Below are positions 21,519-29,188 of a stretch of DNA of 64,000 nucleotides, in pieces (within the stretch, counting starts at the first letter, position 1; the number at the start of each line of letters is the position of its first letter). The DNA lies in NCBI GenBank assembly GCA_034440635.1, contig JAOTON010000973.1, positions 186,001-250,000 on the forward strand, given 5' to 3'. The stretch is from Lepas anatifera. Its lineage: Eukaryota; Arthropoda; Thecostraca; Lepadidae. The notes under the pieces are model-generated. The model worked only from the letters and a program-made list of their open reading frames with translations. It did not search any database and was not told where the DNA came from. The translations under genes and the position numbers were made by a program.

Positions 21519-23393
21519 GCTTCTCTCTCTCTCGCTCTCTCTCTCTCGCTTCTCTCTCTCGCTCTCTCTCTCTCTCGCCTCTCTCTCGCTCGCTCTCTCT
21601 CTCGCTCTCTCTCTCGCTCTCTCTCTCGCTCTCTCTCTCTCGCTTGCTCTCTCTCGCTCTCTCTCTCTCGCTCTCTCTCGCTCATTATTTACATAGTGGA
21701 TTGTAAGGGTCATTGGGCGCACAAGCACACCGTCCTGACCCGTACACGAATTGTTCACTAGCTAAGCGGGACTGTCAGGTTCGTTGCCGACTGACAGGTC
21801 TTCCACCTGGGGTTACGAGGCACATTGCATTCTGCAACATATCATTTGCACCTCCACTGGTATGGCATAACCTGTCCGTCTTAGAAACAAACATTGAATG
21901 CAAAAGGTTCCATTCCATCATGAAAATCGCGGGGCGGGTTGGGGGTGGGGGAGGGGGGGCAATCGTATTTATTTTCCACTACAGTCGCACTTGATGTATG
22001 CCTGCCTCCCGCAAAAAATATCACGCATTACATATTTAAGAGTTAATGTGATTTCAACGAAATCAAAACGTATCAAGGTATGCATTATTATCCAATACAA
22101 AACAGAAAGAAAACAATTAGTTCCACCCACCTGAAGAAGAATTCGTGGCTGGAGAGAGGGCGACGGAAGTGAAATAGTGCTGGGCAGCAGGCGACCCAGA
22201 GTACTCAGTACAAGGCAGAGGCCGACTGTCACCAGGCACTGGTAGCCCGTGACGAAGAAGGGAGCCATGAGGCCGCGGTCACTGAGCAGAGCCTTATTGG
22301 CGAATACCATTGTGATAGACACCACCCTGTAAAGGAACAGTCTGTGTTGGCGCTCCCCGCACGCTCGCGTAAGTTCAATAATATGTATCAACAAGCAAGG
22401 GAATAAAACAAATCGGTTAAAGTACTAGTATTCCAACATCCAGCTCCAAGCTGTGTCAAAAAACATTATTTCTGGTCAGTCCATTGCTGATCTATAACGC
22501 TTCGATGGTGTGGACACGGAGCTTGGGTTATGACAGAATGCACGGCTCTGAGATACCTCGATACAAAGCAGTACCCCTCAAAGACGCCACCTATAGCTCC
22601 CATCCTGAAACAGTGGTTCCGCTCTCTCCCCCCAGGGCTATCTCGATAGGGAGGCACCCCGGTTTTCGTCAATCTCATCCCATTGACCAACCGTCCGCGG
22701 AGCTATAAAAAATGTCACGTCAACAGAAATACTATTTCATTGTTTTGAGTTCATAAGATGTTCATTGACCTGCCCCCTCGACACCTGGATACAAAATTGA
22801 GCTCATGCATTGTGATTATAAATTCGGGCACAACCCTTCATCAGAATCCTAATATGTTAGGTGAAAACATAAATCCTTAGAAAACTGCAAATGCGAGATT
22901 CTAGCTCACACTATGACCAATAATTCATGTTTTCGCCTATTGTTTTGTGAGGATTCTGATGAAGGGCTGTGCCCCAATATATAACCACCGTGTGGGTATT
23001 TTGTCCTCTTGCATCCATGATTCAAGGAGGTAGGTCATTCAACACCCTATCCACCTATAATCATGCTCCGCAACTCGGCACTCCAAAACCTATTACCGAT
23101 CAACATATCAAGCAATTTTTGGAAAAAAATGGAGCACTAAGAAAAATTAAAAAATACAAGAAGACTCAAATTTCACTACCTTTAAGCGCACACAATACAA
23201 ATGATATGATTTAAAAAATGAATAGTAAGACGTTGTAACCATACCAGTTAAACCCCGGGGGAATGACAGGCATTAATCACATCAGCAGATCTAATATTAT
23301 AGGTCACGTGACGCATCGACCGGGAACATTCCCACTCACCAGTACAAAGCCACGACACCCGCGATCTTGACATACTGGGCCAGTAGAGATTGG
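6020..23393 (-). CDS. SLC35C1: GDP-fucose transporter, seven exons (5' exon missing)
   Basis: This is a nucleotide-sugar antiporter of the SLC35C1/FUCT1 family, which imports GDP-fucose into the Golgi in exchange for GMP. Exons on the minus strand are 23393-23340, 22326-22131, 20930-20792, 15043-14957, 11840-11773, 10856-10644 and 6224-6020. Every junction is GT-AG and phases are consistent. Landmarks in order: [119 protein letters not shown] and [14 protein letters not shown]. About 319 residues are visible against some 360 in human, so only a short N-terminus with the ATG is unaccounted for. The last exon has a one-base insertion (see its entry). Family assignment is very secure. Confidence 0.9.
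7408..7851. mobile_element. TTAA-flanked MITE, copy 1
   Basis: TTAA plus AGGGAATGTGGCACC at the left faces GGTGTCACATTCCCT plus TTAA at the right. It is 444 bp with no coding capacity. A second copy in the same orientation lies at 49337-49793, sharing long blocks such as ATGTACAATAAGCTCAATAT and GATGATGTCATGATCTGGCA. TTAA targets and short TIRs suggest a piggyBac-mobilised family. It is nested inside the 6282-10211 element. Confidence 0.78.
8733..8960. repeat. Minisatellite of GGCCACCGGCGCCGCAGG units
   Basis: Roughly 30-bp units built around GGCCACCGGCGCCGCAGGA are repeated with variation across about 230 bp. On the minus strand they give a repetitive AYP/VAYP-like frame that I treat as non-coding. 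Confidence 0.6.
10644..10856 (-). CDS. SLC35C1: SLC35C1-like exon, [12 protein letters not shown] and GYVTGLQI
   Basis: Acceptor CCCCTCCACAG, donor GTCAGT, 213 nt, phase 0 at both ends. It encodes [34 protein letters not shown] and [18 protein letters not shown], the most diagnostic block of the family. Confidence 0.92.
11090..11400 (+). mobile_element. tRNA-derived SINE, copy 1
   Basis: It begins GCCCCGGTAGCTCAGTTGG followed by TAGAGCG, a textbook tRNA D-arm/A-box. The B-box region is degenerate (TTGGGATCGATCCC), and an unrelated body of about 220 bp follows (GTGACCTGAGC, CCCTGTGCTTTGTGGG). A copy in the same orientation lies at 12596-12903. No tRNA cloverleaf can be drawn past the D arm, so this is a SINE and not a tRNA gene. 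It sits in an SLC35C1 intron, antisense to the gene. Confidence 0.8.
11773..11840 (-). CDS. SLC35C1: SLC35C1-like exon, mid-protein helix
   Basis: Acceptor TCTCTCTCAG, donor GTAAGA, 68 nt, phase 1 to phase 0. It reads [20 protein letters not shown] then TKK, matching the GVLASLCVSLNAIYTKK-type helix. Confidence 0.88.
12596..12903 (+). mobile_element. tRNA-derived SINE, copy 2
   Basis: It has the same tRNA-like head (CCCCGGTAGCTCAGTTGG, TAGAGCG) as the copy 1.5 kb to the left, a slightly better B box (GGGATCGGTTCCC), and the same body with GGGTGACCTGAGC and CCCTGTGCTTTGTGGGA. It ends near ACTTGACATTTATAAAAAA, where an A-rich tail may begin. Confidence 0.8.
12904..14026. other. Intron sequence, nothing recognised
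   Basis: This is part of the SLC35C1 intron between exons 11840 and 14957. Short frames on both strands (such as 13163-13405 and 13374-13664) show no family motif. I see no repeat termini. Confidence 0.4.
14027..14852. mobile_element. AGGTCA-rich element with 23-bp perfect TIRs
   Basis: The termini are an exact 23-bp inverted pair beginning ATTAACACGCGCATTGACGG (14027-14049 and 14830-14852). Just inside each end lies a G-run/C-run palindrome (GGGGGCGGGTACCCGCCCCC near the right end). The interior has at least twelve AGGTCA/TGACCT hexamers, including the tandem AGGTCAGGTCAAGGTCA around 14371. No coding potential is evident. A related but diverged stretch lies at about 39235-39600, and a weaker one at 3820-4430. 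The right end falls about 105 bp from the SLC35C1 exon at 14957. Confidence 0.65.
14957..15043 (-). CDS. SLC35C1: SLC35C1-like exon, GVDQEG region
   Basis: Acceptor CCGTCGCCAG, donor GTGAGTG, 87 nt, phase 1 at both ends. It reads [18 protein letters not shown] then [16 protein letters not shown] is a family hallmark. Confidence 0.88.
15044..16010. other. Intron sequence, nothing recognised
   Basis: SLC35C1 intron between exon 15043-14957 and the palindrome region. It is AT-rich with no recognised family, and the short frames look random. Confidence 0.4.
16240..17030. repeat. Three diverged tandem units, one split by a MITE
   Basis: Units start near 16240, 16405 and 16878. Each has a GAtrgAAtgAtnnntTTTact/gcTTCAAnTgAAGGC-like core followed by GGT-CAA and ACAAACnCAAAA. 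Divergence is high. The second unit is interrupted by the 16558-16860 MITE. They fill the gap in the left arm of the surrounding palindrome. Confidence 0.45.
16558..16860. mobile_element. 303-bp MITE with 17-bp TIRs
   Basis: CCATAGGCGGATCCAGG at the left matches, in inverse, CCTGTATCCGCCTATGG at the right (16 of 17). GTAATG flanks both sides (16552-16557, 16861-16866) as a 6-bp target duplication. The interior is C-rich and non-coding. The GGCGGATCCAGG end resembles hAT-type MITE ends, but the class is inferred only. Confidence 0.72.
18430..18960. pseudogene. Inverted pair of coding relics ([10 protein letters not shown] family)
   Basis: On the minus strand (18210-18540) and on the plus strand (18600-18960) the same degraded reading frame is seen: [10 protein letters not shown], then SFM-F-I, DHx[21 protein letters not shown] and TITK-KILT. 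Both copies carry stops and frameshifts. I do not recognise the family; a domesticated or transposon-derived protein and a retrocopy of a host gene are both possible. The two copies form the centre of the giant palindrome. Confidence 0.5.
19431..20791. other. Intron sequence, nothing recognised
   Basis: SLC35C1 intron immediately 3' (on the minus strand) of exon 20930-20792. No repeat termini or conserved peptides were seen. The 19536-19790 frames on both strands are unsupported. Confidence 0.4.
20792..20930 (-). CDS. SLC35C1: SLC35C1-like exon with GRSLTT motif
   Basis: Acceptor TCTGTTTCAG, donor GTGAGC, 139 nt, phase 0 to phase 1. It reads [46 protein letters not shown]. The arginine of the GRSLTT block, a position mutated in human fucose-transporter deficiency, is present. 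Confidence 0.9.
21434..21684. repeat. CT/GA microsatellite with regular CG interruptions
   Basis: About 250 bp of (CT)n are broken every 6 to 20 bases by a CG step, giving CTCTCTCTCGCT units. The frames across it (RERERE/SLSLSL) are simple-sequence artefacts. It lies in the SLC35C1 intron between exons 22326-22131 and 20930-20792. Confidence 0.95.
22131..22326 (-). CDS. SLC35C1: SLC35C1-like exon, TM1-TM2 region
   Basis: Acceptor TTCCTTTACAG, donor GTGGGT. One leading base completes a tryptophan codon, then [16 protein letters not shown] and [19 protein letters not shown] follow, ending in phase 0 with PRILLQ. The FVTxxQCLVT block is characteristic of GDP-fucose transporters. Confidence 0.88.
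22815..22990. repeat. Imperfect hairpin with paired CTGATGA motifs
   Basis: The left arm, read on minus, gives AGGATTCTGATGAAGGGTTG then TGCCC. The right arm on plus gives AGGATTCTGATGAAGGGCTG then TGCCCC. Inside them GTGAAAACATAAAT faces its near-complement (GCGAAAACATGAAT). Arms are about 70 nt with a 40-nt loop. CTGATGA plus a short GGG/CCC stem resembles the 5' half of a hammerhead core, but no clean GAAA follows. Confidence 0.6.
23340..23393 (-). CDS. SLC35C1: SLC35C1-like exon, first transmembrane helix
   Basis: This 54-nt exon is too small for an ORF search. It lies between a CCCTTTGCAG acceptor and a GTGAGT donor and reads [18 protein letters not shown] with phase 2 at both ends. It joins in phase to [11 protein letters not shown] in the next exon, matching the IALVVSLYW-type first helix of the family. 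The preceding exon with the initiator was not located on the minus strand to the right. Confidence 0.75.
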
Positions 23394-23700
23394 CTGCAAA
23401 GGGACACATCGGAACAAGGTAACAACTAGTCCAGTAACGATCTGGGATCCAGCACAGCACGTACACACTGAATCAGATCTGCGACACTGATTTGCCATAC
23501 TGAATGATATGGCTAGCATATGGTCAATAACTTTGTCAACATTTGAACCAGCATAAGTGTAATTAAAATATACTCAACATATATTTCAACAGCTCTGAAC
23601 CCTGATAATAATTCACGACGTCAGTTTTGCAACAAAATTAGGGCCTTACCATCCGGCAGAACACCTGGCTGATAGGTTGTCACTGACAAAAGAAAAACTC

Positions 23701-23875
23701 GTATATGTTTGTTCGGACTTACTCCACAGAGTTTTTGGGGTCGGAGCTTTGAACCGTATTACAGAGCTTCGCCAGCGAATCGGAATACAAAGTCAGCGAC
23801 GAAACTCCGTAATACAGTTCGAAAGCTCCGACCCCAAAAAATCTTTGAGGAGTAAGTCCGAACGAGCATATGCGA
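23701..23875. repeat. Hairpin MITE of about 160 bp
   Basis: GTTCGGACTTACTCC at 23711 is matched by GGAGTAAGTCCGAAC ending at 23863. Within these, TTTTTGGGGTCGGAGCTTT faces its inverse and CCGTATTACAGAGCTTCG faces CGAAACTCCGTAATACAGTT imperfectly. Flanks (TATATG / CATATG) extend the pairing. Non-coding. Confidence 0.8.
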
Positions 23876-25240
23876 CACCCGACTCCACACGATGCCTTTT
23901 CAAAAAGGATAACTTTTCCCTGATCCACTACACATAAAAATGCGCTCGCTAAGAAGTTTTGACATTGGTATGACTGCTGGACTTACCTCTTTGGATCGCC
24001 TCTCTTCTCGACGTCCAACAACACGTCCTTATCCATTCCAGCAGACTTTGCTCCAATCCCGGTCATCTGTTAAACAAGCCCGGGATTTCCACCACTTATC
24101 ACTGCACTCCACAACATCCATTGACGAATCCAGGGGAGGGGGCAAAGGGCAGGTGCTACACCCGAAAAACTCAGCCGGCGCTGCTGACCGCACCCCGGCC
24201 CCCTCCCCCTGAACCGTCGCTCCCCCTCCCCTCTGCTGCCCAGGATGAGTGCCGAATTTTGAGTTCAGTACCATTCAAGGTCACTGACCTGTGACGCAAC
24301 CATATGACATTTGATATGACATATGATATTTGACCTTGAAAAAGTTACTTGACAGTTCGCGGGAAAGAAGGCGCTACCGGGAGTTCGCCGTCGCGCGGCA
24401 CCGACAGCGAACTCCCGCCAGCGACGGCGAGCCCGCGCGCGGCCTCTGTCGGTACGCTACGCAATGGGCGCGGCAGCTTCACTGCAGTGAAATGGCATAA
24501 GGAGCATTAATGGTGCAAGGAGCAAAGAATCAGGATGAGAGCATAAGGCCAGGGCGGTGCATTAGAAGGGTAGAGGGCGCGAAGAACAAACAGTGTAAGG
24601 GTCGTCTGGATTCTGAGAGTTTATTTATTAATATGTTACTGATGAACAACACATTATCATGTGCCACCCAATTATAGCTCATCACCTTTTTTACATTGTT
24701 GAACATAGATTACATACATAACACACCAGTAAACGGATAGCATTAGCAAGACAAGATGGAAGGAAAGGCCATTTATTTTGGGATCAACTGAGCCAGTGTA
24801 TCTAAAACGAGGAAAAATGAGTTGGGTAACAAGGTCCAGATCTCGGGTAACAAGGTCAATTATTTGGGTGCCTTGTTACATCATGAAGATATGTAACATA
24901 CTTCAAGGACGAAAATCCAAGCGACAATATGTCTCAAGCAGAAACGAGTGTAGCAAGATTTCAGAGCAGATGCTTATGCAACTCTGGGATGCTGCCAGCT
25001 AGTAGCAATATAACATGTATGTTGATAATGTACTTGCATAAAGAACCATGGAAAGTAACATTCACCAAGCTGTAAAATTAAGGTTGGACAAATAACATGT
25101 TTTGGCAGCAGTTACAACACCTGAAGGTTTCAGCTTAACACTCTCACATTCAGCCATCACAGTGCTTGTTGGCATTCATGGCCAGTGCAAAGCCATGAGA
25201 GCACTATGTAATACATGGAAGAGCATTGGTGCATATGTAG
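23876..25240. other. Gene-poor stretch, no host exon recognised
   Basis: It contains a degraded GAATCCAGGGG...C-rich segment (24125-24240) that recalls the 16558 MITE, a few AGGTCA/TGACCT hexamers (24278-24350), and a GC-rich inverted stretch with GGGAGTTCGCCGTCGC and GCGAACTCCCGCC (24375-24425). No conserved peptide was seen. A missing first SLC35C1 exon could lie here or further right. Confidence 0.4.
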
Positions 25241-25299
25241 ATCAGTGCTGTGTATTTAAGTTTTAAGAGTTTGAAGTGTTGTAATGAGCGTGAAAGTCA

Positions 25300-26037
25300 T
25301 GATGATAATGTTATAAAAAATTAACCGGCAATCGCTCATAGTATAATGAAATTGGAAATGCCAAATAGTATATTGATATTTCGACGGCGTGTCTTCTTCA
25401 GGGAGCAAGTTTTGAATTTGAAAGTCATTGATAGCAATGATTTTTAAATTCAATTTGAATTTAGGGCGAACAGCAAGCAGGTACACGTGAAAACAATGTT
25501 TAACATCTCGCGAAGGATACAGTGTGATGAGTTACCTACAGAAAGACATTTAAAAACTACAGGATACAGAAACTAAACACACATAAAAGCACAGTATGCA
25601 ACAAAACTATGGATGTAACAGTGAGTAAAAACAATTTTCAGCGATGGATGTGTGGTGGTATGGCGAGTGTTTATGCGTGGTGGTTTGGTCTTAAGTGGTA
25701 TAAGTGTATGTGTATGGTACTGGTTGTAGGAGGCGCCACGATGAGAATTGCTTATTTATTTGTGGTCTGCGGTTTCGGATTTCTATTGATTCTTTAATTT
25801 TGCATTCTGCCGAGTCTTTACAAACATGAATAATTTTTATTGCGAAGTCCTTGTCTGTGATGCGTGTAGTGGGGTGATGTGATATGGTGTGGTCTCCTAG
25901 ATACTTACCCTTTTCTTTTCTCCTAGCGTGTCCTAAATGTTCCATGAAGCGGGTACGGATTTGGCGAGTTGTTTCCCTATATAAAACATGTTGCAAAGTA
26001 GGCATGTGATAAGGTATACTGTATTTTTGATGTGGCA
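25300..26037 (-). repeat. Inverted 3'-terminal copy of the Penelope-like element
   Basis: This is the reverse complement of 26968-27705, covering the GIY-YIG C-terminal coding part and the 3' untranslated region. Compared with the right arm, one G run is a base longer (CAGGGAGC) and one C run a base shorter (TTTCCCTAT). Just inside it (26003-26064) a 24-nt segment containing GGCATGTGATAAGGTATACT is repeated twice, next to the switch to the forward body. Confidence 0.9.
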
Positions 26038-26059
26038 TGTGATAAGGTATACTGTATTC

Positions 26060-26452
26060 ATATCATTACTGTACCATTGAAATGATACGTACTCACACCA
26101 ATAAAATCAACTTATTTGGCCTTACTATTCCTGACTTAGAATCACTTTTAAAGCATTGTCTTAACAACAATTACGTCAGATTTGGGGGGAAATATTCAAA
26201 CAAACTAAGGGCGTAGCAATGGGCAGCCGTATAGCACCCCCATTGGCAATCCTTTTTATGAACACCATTGAATCCCTGATCCTATCAGCCAGTGAATTGC
26301 AACCTATCATTTACTTAAGATATATAGATGACATCTTTGGAATATGGACACATGGCTCAGAGACCCTAACGAAATATTTCACTTTCATCAATGATTTTCA
26401 CCCGGCTCTCAAGTTCAGCATAGATCTCAACATCAACAGATTCCATTTCTAG
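26060..26452 (+). pseudogene. Penelope-like reverse transcriptase, 5'-truncated
   Basis: Partial RT with GVAMGSRIAPPLAILFMNT, YLRYIDDIFGIW (the YIDD active site), INDFHPALKFSID and a final FHF before a stop at 26450-26452. The fingers and early RT motifs are absent, so the element is truncated at the RT. The FLD-type continuation is in a different frame downstream, so one frameshift separates it from the endonuclease ORF. Confidence 0.85.
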
Positions 26453-27315
26453 ACACCCTCCTGACCGTACATCCCTCTGGAAAGTACACCACAGAACTCT
26501 ATATAAAACCCATGACCGCACCGATAATTCTACATTTCACTTCCGCTCATCCTATGCAAACTAAGAGATCAGTTATACACGCACAGTCACTTAGAGCCAT
26601 CCGGCTGGGATCAGACCTACCTGCAAAAAACCGTGGCCTAGAAAAAATCATGGAACTATTTATGTCGAACGGATACCCGGCCAAACTCATCAAAAACATA
26701 CAAAACTCTGCCAAATATAAACCATGCCAACCACGTCCCAAGAACAAGAACAGGAACACAACTTACATCTCTCTCCCATACATTGATGAGCAGCTCACGC
26801 ACAAGATCACCACCGCAGCCAGATCCACAGACCTAGACATTACGATAGCCTGGAAGAGTGGTGAAACACTCTCAAACATCCTCATAAGATCATCACTAAA
26901 CCCACCACCATGCCCTAAAGGACACAGGAAATCATGCAGCACATGCGACGCCGGGTTACAGGGGAGGTGCCACATCAAAAATACAGTATACCTTATCACA
27001 TGCCTACTTTGCAACATGTTTTATATAGGGGAAACAACTCGCCAAATCCGTACCCGCTTCATGGAACATTTAGGACACGCTAGGAGAAAAGAAAAGGGTA
27101 AGTATCTAGGAGACCACACCATATCACATCACCCCACTACACGCATCACAGACAAGGACTTCGCAATAAAAATTATTCATGTTTGTAAAGACTCGGCAGA
27201 ATGCAAAATTAAAGAATCAATAGAAATCCGAAACCGCAGACCACAAATAAATAAGCAATTCTCATCGTGGCGCCTCCTACAACCAGTACCATACACATAC
27301 ACTTATACCACTTAA
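26453..27315 (+). CDS. Penelope-like RT tail and GIY-YIG endonuclease
   Basis: An open frame from about 26453 to the TAA at 27313-27315 holds the RT thumb, a linker and a GIY-YIG nuclease. Cysteine-rich CPKGHRKSCSTCDAG precedes the nuclease. The nuclease core is VYLITCLLCNMFYIGETTRQ with RTRFMEHLGHAR, then the catalytic Glu region (ECKIKESIEIRNRRPQINKQ). Penelope-family endonucleases nick target DNA for primed reverse transcription. The domain is intact; the element as a whole is not, because the RT is truncated. Confidence 0.88.
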
Positions 27316-27600
27316 GACCAAACCACCACGCATAAACACTCGCCATACCACCACACATCCATCGCTGAAAATTGTTTTTACTCACTGTTACATCCATAGT
27401 TTTGTTGCATACTGTGCTTTTATGTGTGTTTAGTTTCTGTATCCTGTAGTTTTTAAATGTCTTTCTGTAGGTAACTCATCACACTGTATCCTTCGCGAGA
27501 TGTTAAACATTGTTTTCACGTGTACCTGCTTGCTGTTCGCCCTAAATTCAAATTGAATTTAAAAATCATTGCTATCAATGACTTTCAAATTCAAAACTTG

Positions 27601-27640
27601 CTCCTGAAGAAGACACGCCGTCGAAATATCAATATACTAT
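27601..27640 (+). ncRNA. Possible minimal hammerhead-like motif in the Penelope 3' end
   Basis: CTGAAGA (27604-27610), a short GAC/GTC stem (27612-27622) and GAAA (27623-27626) follow in hammerhead order. After it AUA-UCAA-UAU can form a 3-bp stem III. Penelope-like elements are known to carry minimal hammerheads in this region. Stem I pairing is not convincing, so activity is doubtful. The inverted arm carries the same motif near 25370-25402 on minus, with one extra base. Confidence 0.35.
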
Positions 27641-27717
27641 TTGGCATTTCCAATTTCATTATACTATGAGCGATTGCCGGTTAATTTTTTATAACATTAT
27701 CATCAGTGCTGTGTATT

Positions 27718-28135
27718 GTTATTTACCCATTTTGATTTCATTGACTGCTTGGGGACAAAAATTCTGCTAAAATTTTTAAAGCCAAACAATGAAATCCTGG
27801 TGGCAACAAGAGAACACGAGCTGACCCAGTATACAATAATGCATGGATCTGTAAACGAGAACAGGAAAAGCAGTATAGTGCGCAGGTGGGACCACCTTCT
27901 GGCTCTGCACGGCTTGCCTAGCATGGCAGTTATGGTGGTTAATAATAAGGCTGCAGAGCTCACATCAAAGAAGATAAAGGAGATGGTCAACATGAGCAAG
28001 CATCAAGAAGTTGTCCGTAGTGCGGAAAAACTGACAAGTGTATTTTGGTTACCCAATGTAATGGCCCAAGAAATGAGATACCTGCCACCCAGACTTGTTG
28101 ATGACTCAAATTTTCTTGAGTCGACTCAACTCTGA
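27718..28135 (+). other. Unassigned 130-codon open frame
   Basis: Directly right of the Penelope insertion an open frame encodes FLKPNNEILVATREHELTQY, then RRWDHLLALHGLPS, KKIKEMVNMSKHQEVVRSAE and FWLPNVMAQEMRYLPP. Composition is protein-like (amphipathic, few rare residues), but I recognise no family. It may be a relic of an older transposon in which the Penelope element landed. No splice sites or start were chosen. Confidence 0.3.
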
Positions 28136-28189
28136 CTCACAGCTAAATGGCTGACTCCGATTCTGACTCGACTCACTGAGTTGAAAACC

Positions 28190-28830
28190 AGTCTGCAAAG
28201 TATGGCAGCAGGCCAGATGAGTCGCCCATCTAAAATTCTCGCACCAGCAGCCTCCAAAAATTTGCACCAATCTGCCACATACCAGGGAGAAAAATGCACT
28301 CATTCCTACCAGTACCCACACAATGCAATGCTACCTGTATCATTAGTCAGTTAGTTAAGGACTTTCCATAAGGCCCCCTCCTGTGTCTTAATAACCATTC
28401 AGCCATTATTTGTTTGGTCTAAGTGTCACCTTCCTTGCACCAGTCTCGCAAATTCGCACCAGGTTGATAAAATTTGCACCACTTGGTCTTGTCTCCAAAG
28501 GCACTCGCACTGACGAGATCTCGTCGAAAATGCCATACTTTGCACACTGGATACCAGGGAAAAATGGACCCATCGCTACACACACAATGCAATGTTACCT
28601 CTCTTATTAGTTAGTTACCTAGCTGAGGACTTTTTATAAGGCCCCCTCCTGTGTCTTTATATCCATTTAGCTGTTATTTGTTTGGTTTTTAGTGTCACCT
28701 TCCTCGTACCAGTCTCACAAATTCGCACCAGGTTGATAAAATTCACACCACTCACTCCTGTCCCAAGGGCACGCGCACCAATGAGATCTCGTCGAAAATG
28801 TCATACTTTGCACACTGGGTTGAAAATGGT
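28190..28830. repeat. Degenerate tandem repeat, about 2.5 units
   Basis: Units near 28190, 28360 and 28625 share TTTGCACCA, AGGCCCCCTCCTGTGTCTT, CAAATTCGCACCAGGTTGAT, GAGATCTCGTCGAAAATG and CATACTTTGCACACTGG. The last two are about 265 bp apart and roughly 85% alike by eye. Flanking sequence is rich in GACTC/GAGTC. Non-coding. Confidence 0.7.
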
Positions 28831-29188
28831 GAGCCAACTCGACTCAGGCCAAATTCAGAAGTGAGCCAACTTGATTCCGACTCAAATCAGCATTGATTCA
28901 GAGTCGATTCTGCCTCACAATAGTGGCAAAATATGCACAGAAAAAATGCTCATTTTCTTCAATAATATGCAAAATCCAGTATATTTATTCATGGTGTTAA
29001 TCTAACTGCACATTTCCTTTAATAATATGCCAATTTCAATGCATTAATTCATGACAGAAATTATTCCTGCATAGGAATGAGGAAAGATGCTAATCGCAAA
29101 CAGGTGAGTATGAGGAAGGGCCTGATGGCTTTGCATTTTAGAAGCATGTAACCGAGAAAGATTTTTTATTGTTTTTCATATAACACAC

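Larger units (their letters stand above)
25257..27701 (+). mobile_element. Penelope-like retroelement with inverted 3' copy
   Basis: The insertion is flanked by an exact 16-bp target duplication, ATCAGTGCTGTGTATT (25241-25256 and 27702-27717). In plus orientation it carries a 5'-truncated reverse transcriptase and a GIY-YIG endonuclease, the domain pair that defines Penelope-like elements. Its last 738 bp (26968-27705) are repeated in inverse at the 5' side (25300-26037), a layout typical of these elements. The arms I compared are identical apart from two homopolymer-length differences. The near-identity and clear target duplication indicate a recent insertion. Confidence 0.9.

Noticed and set aside
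21303..21758. Arg/Glu- and Ser/Leu-repeat proteins
   Set aside because: Translation of the CT/GA microsatellite.
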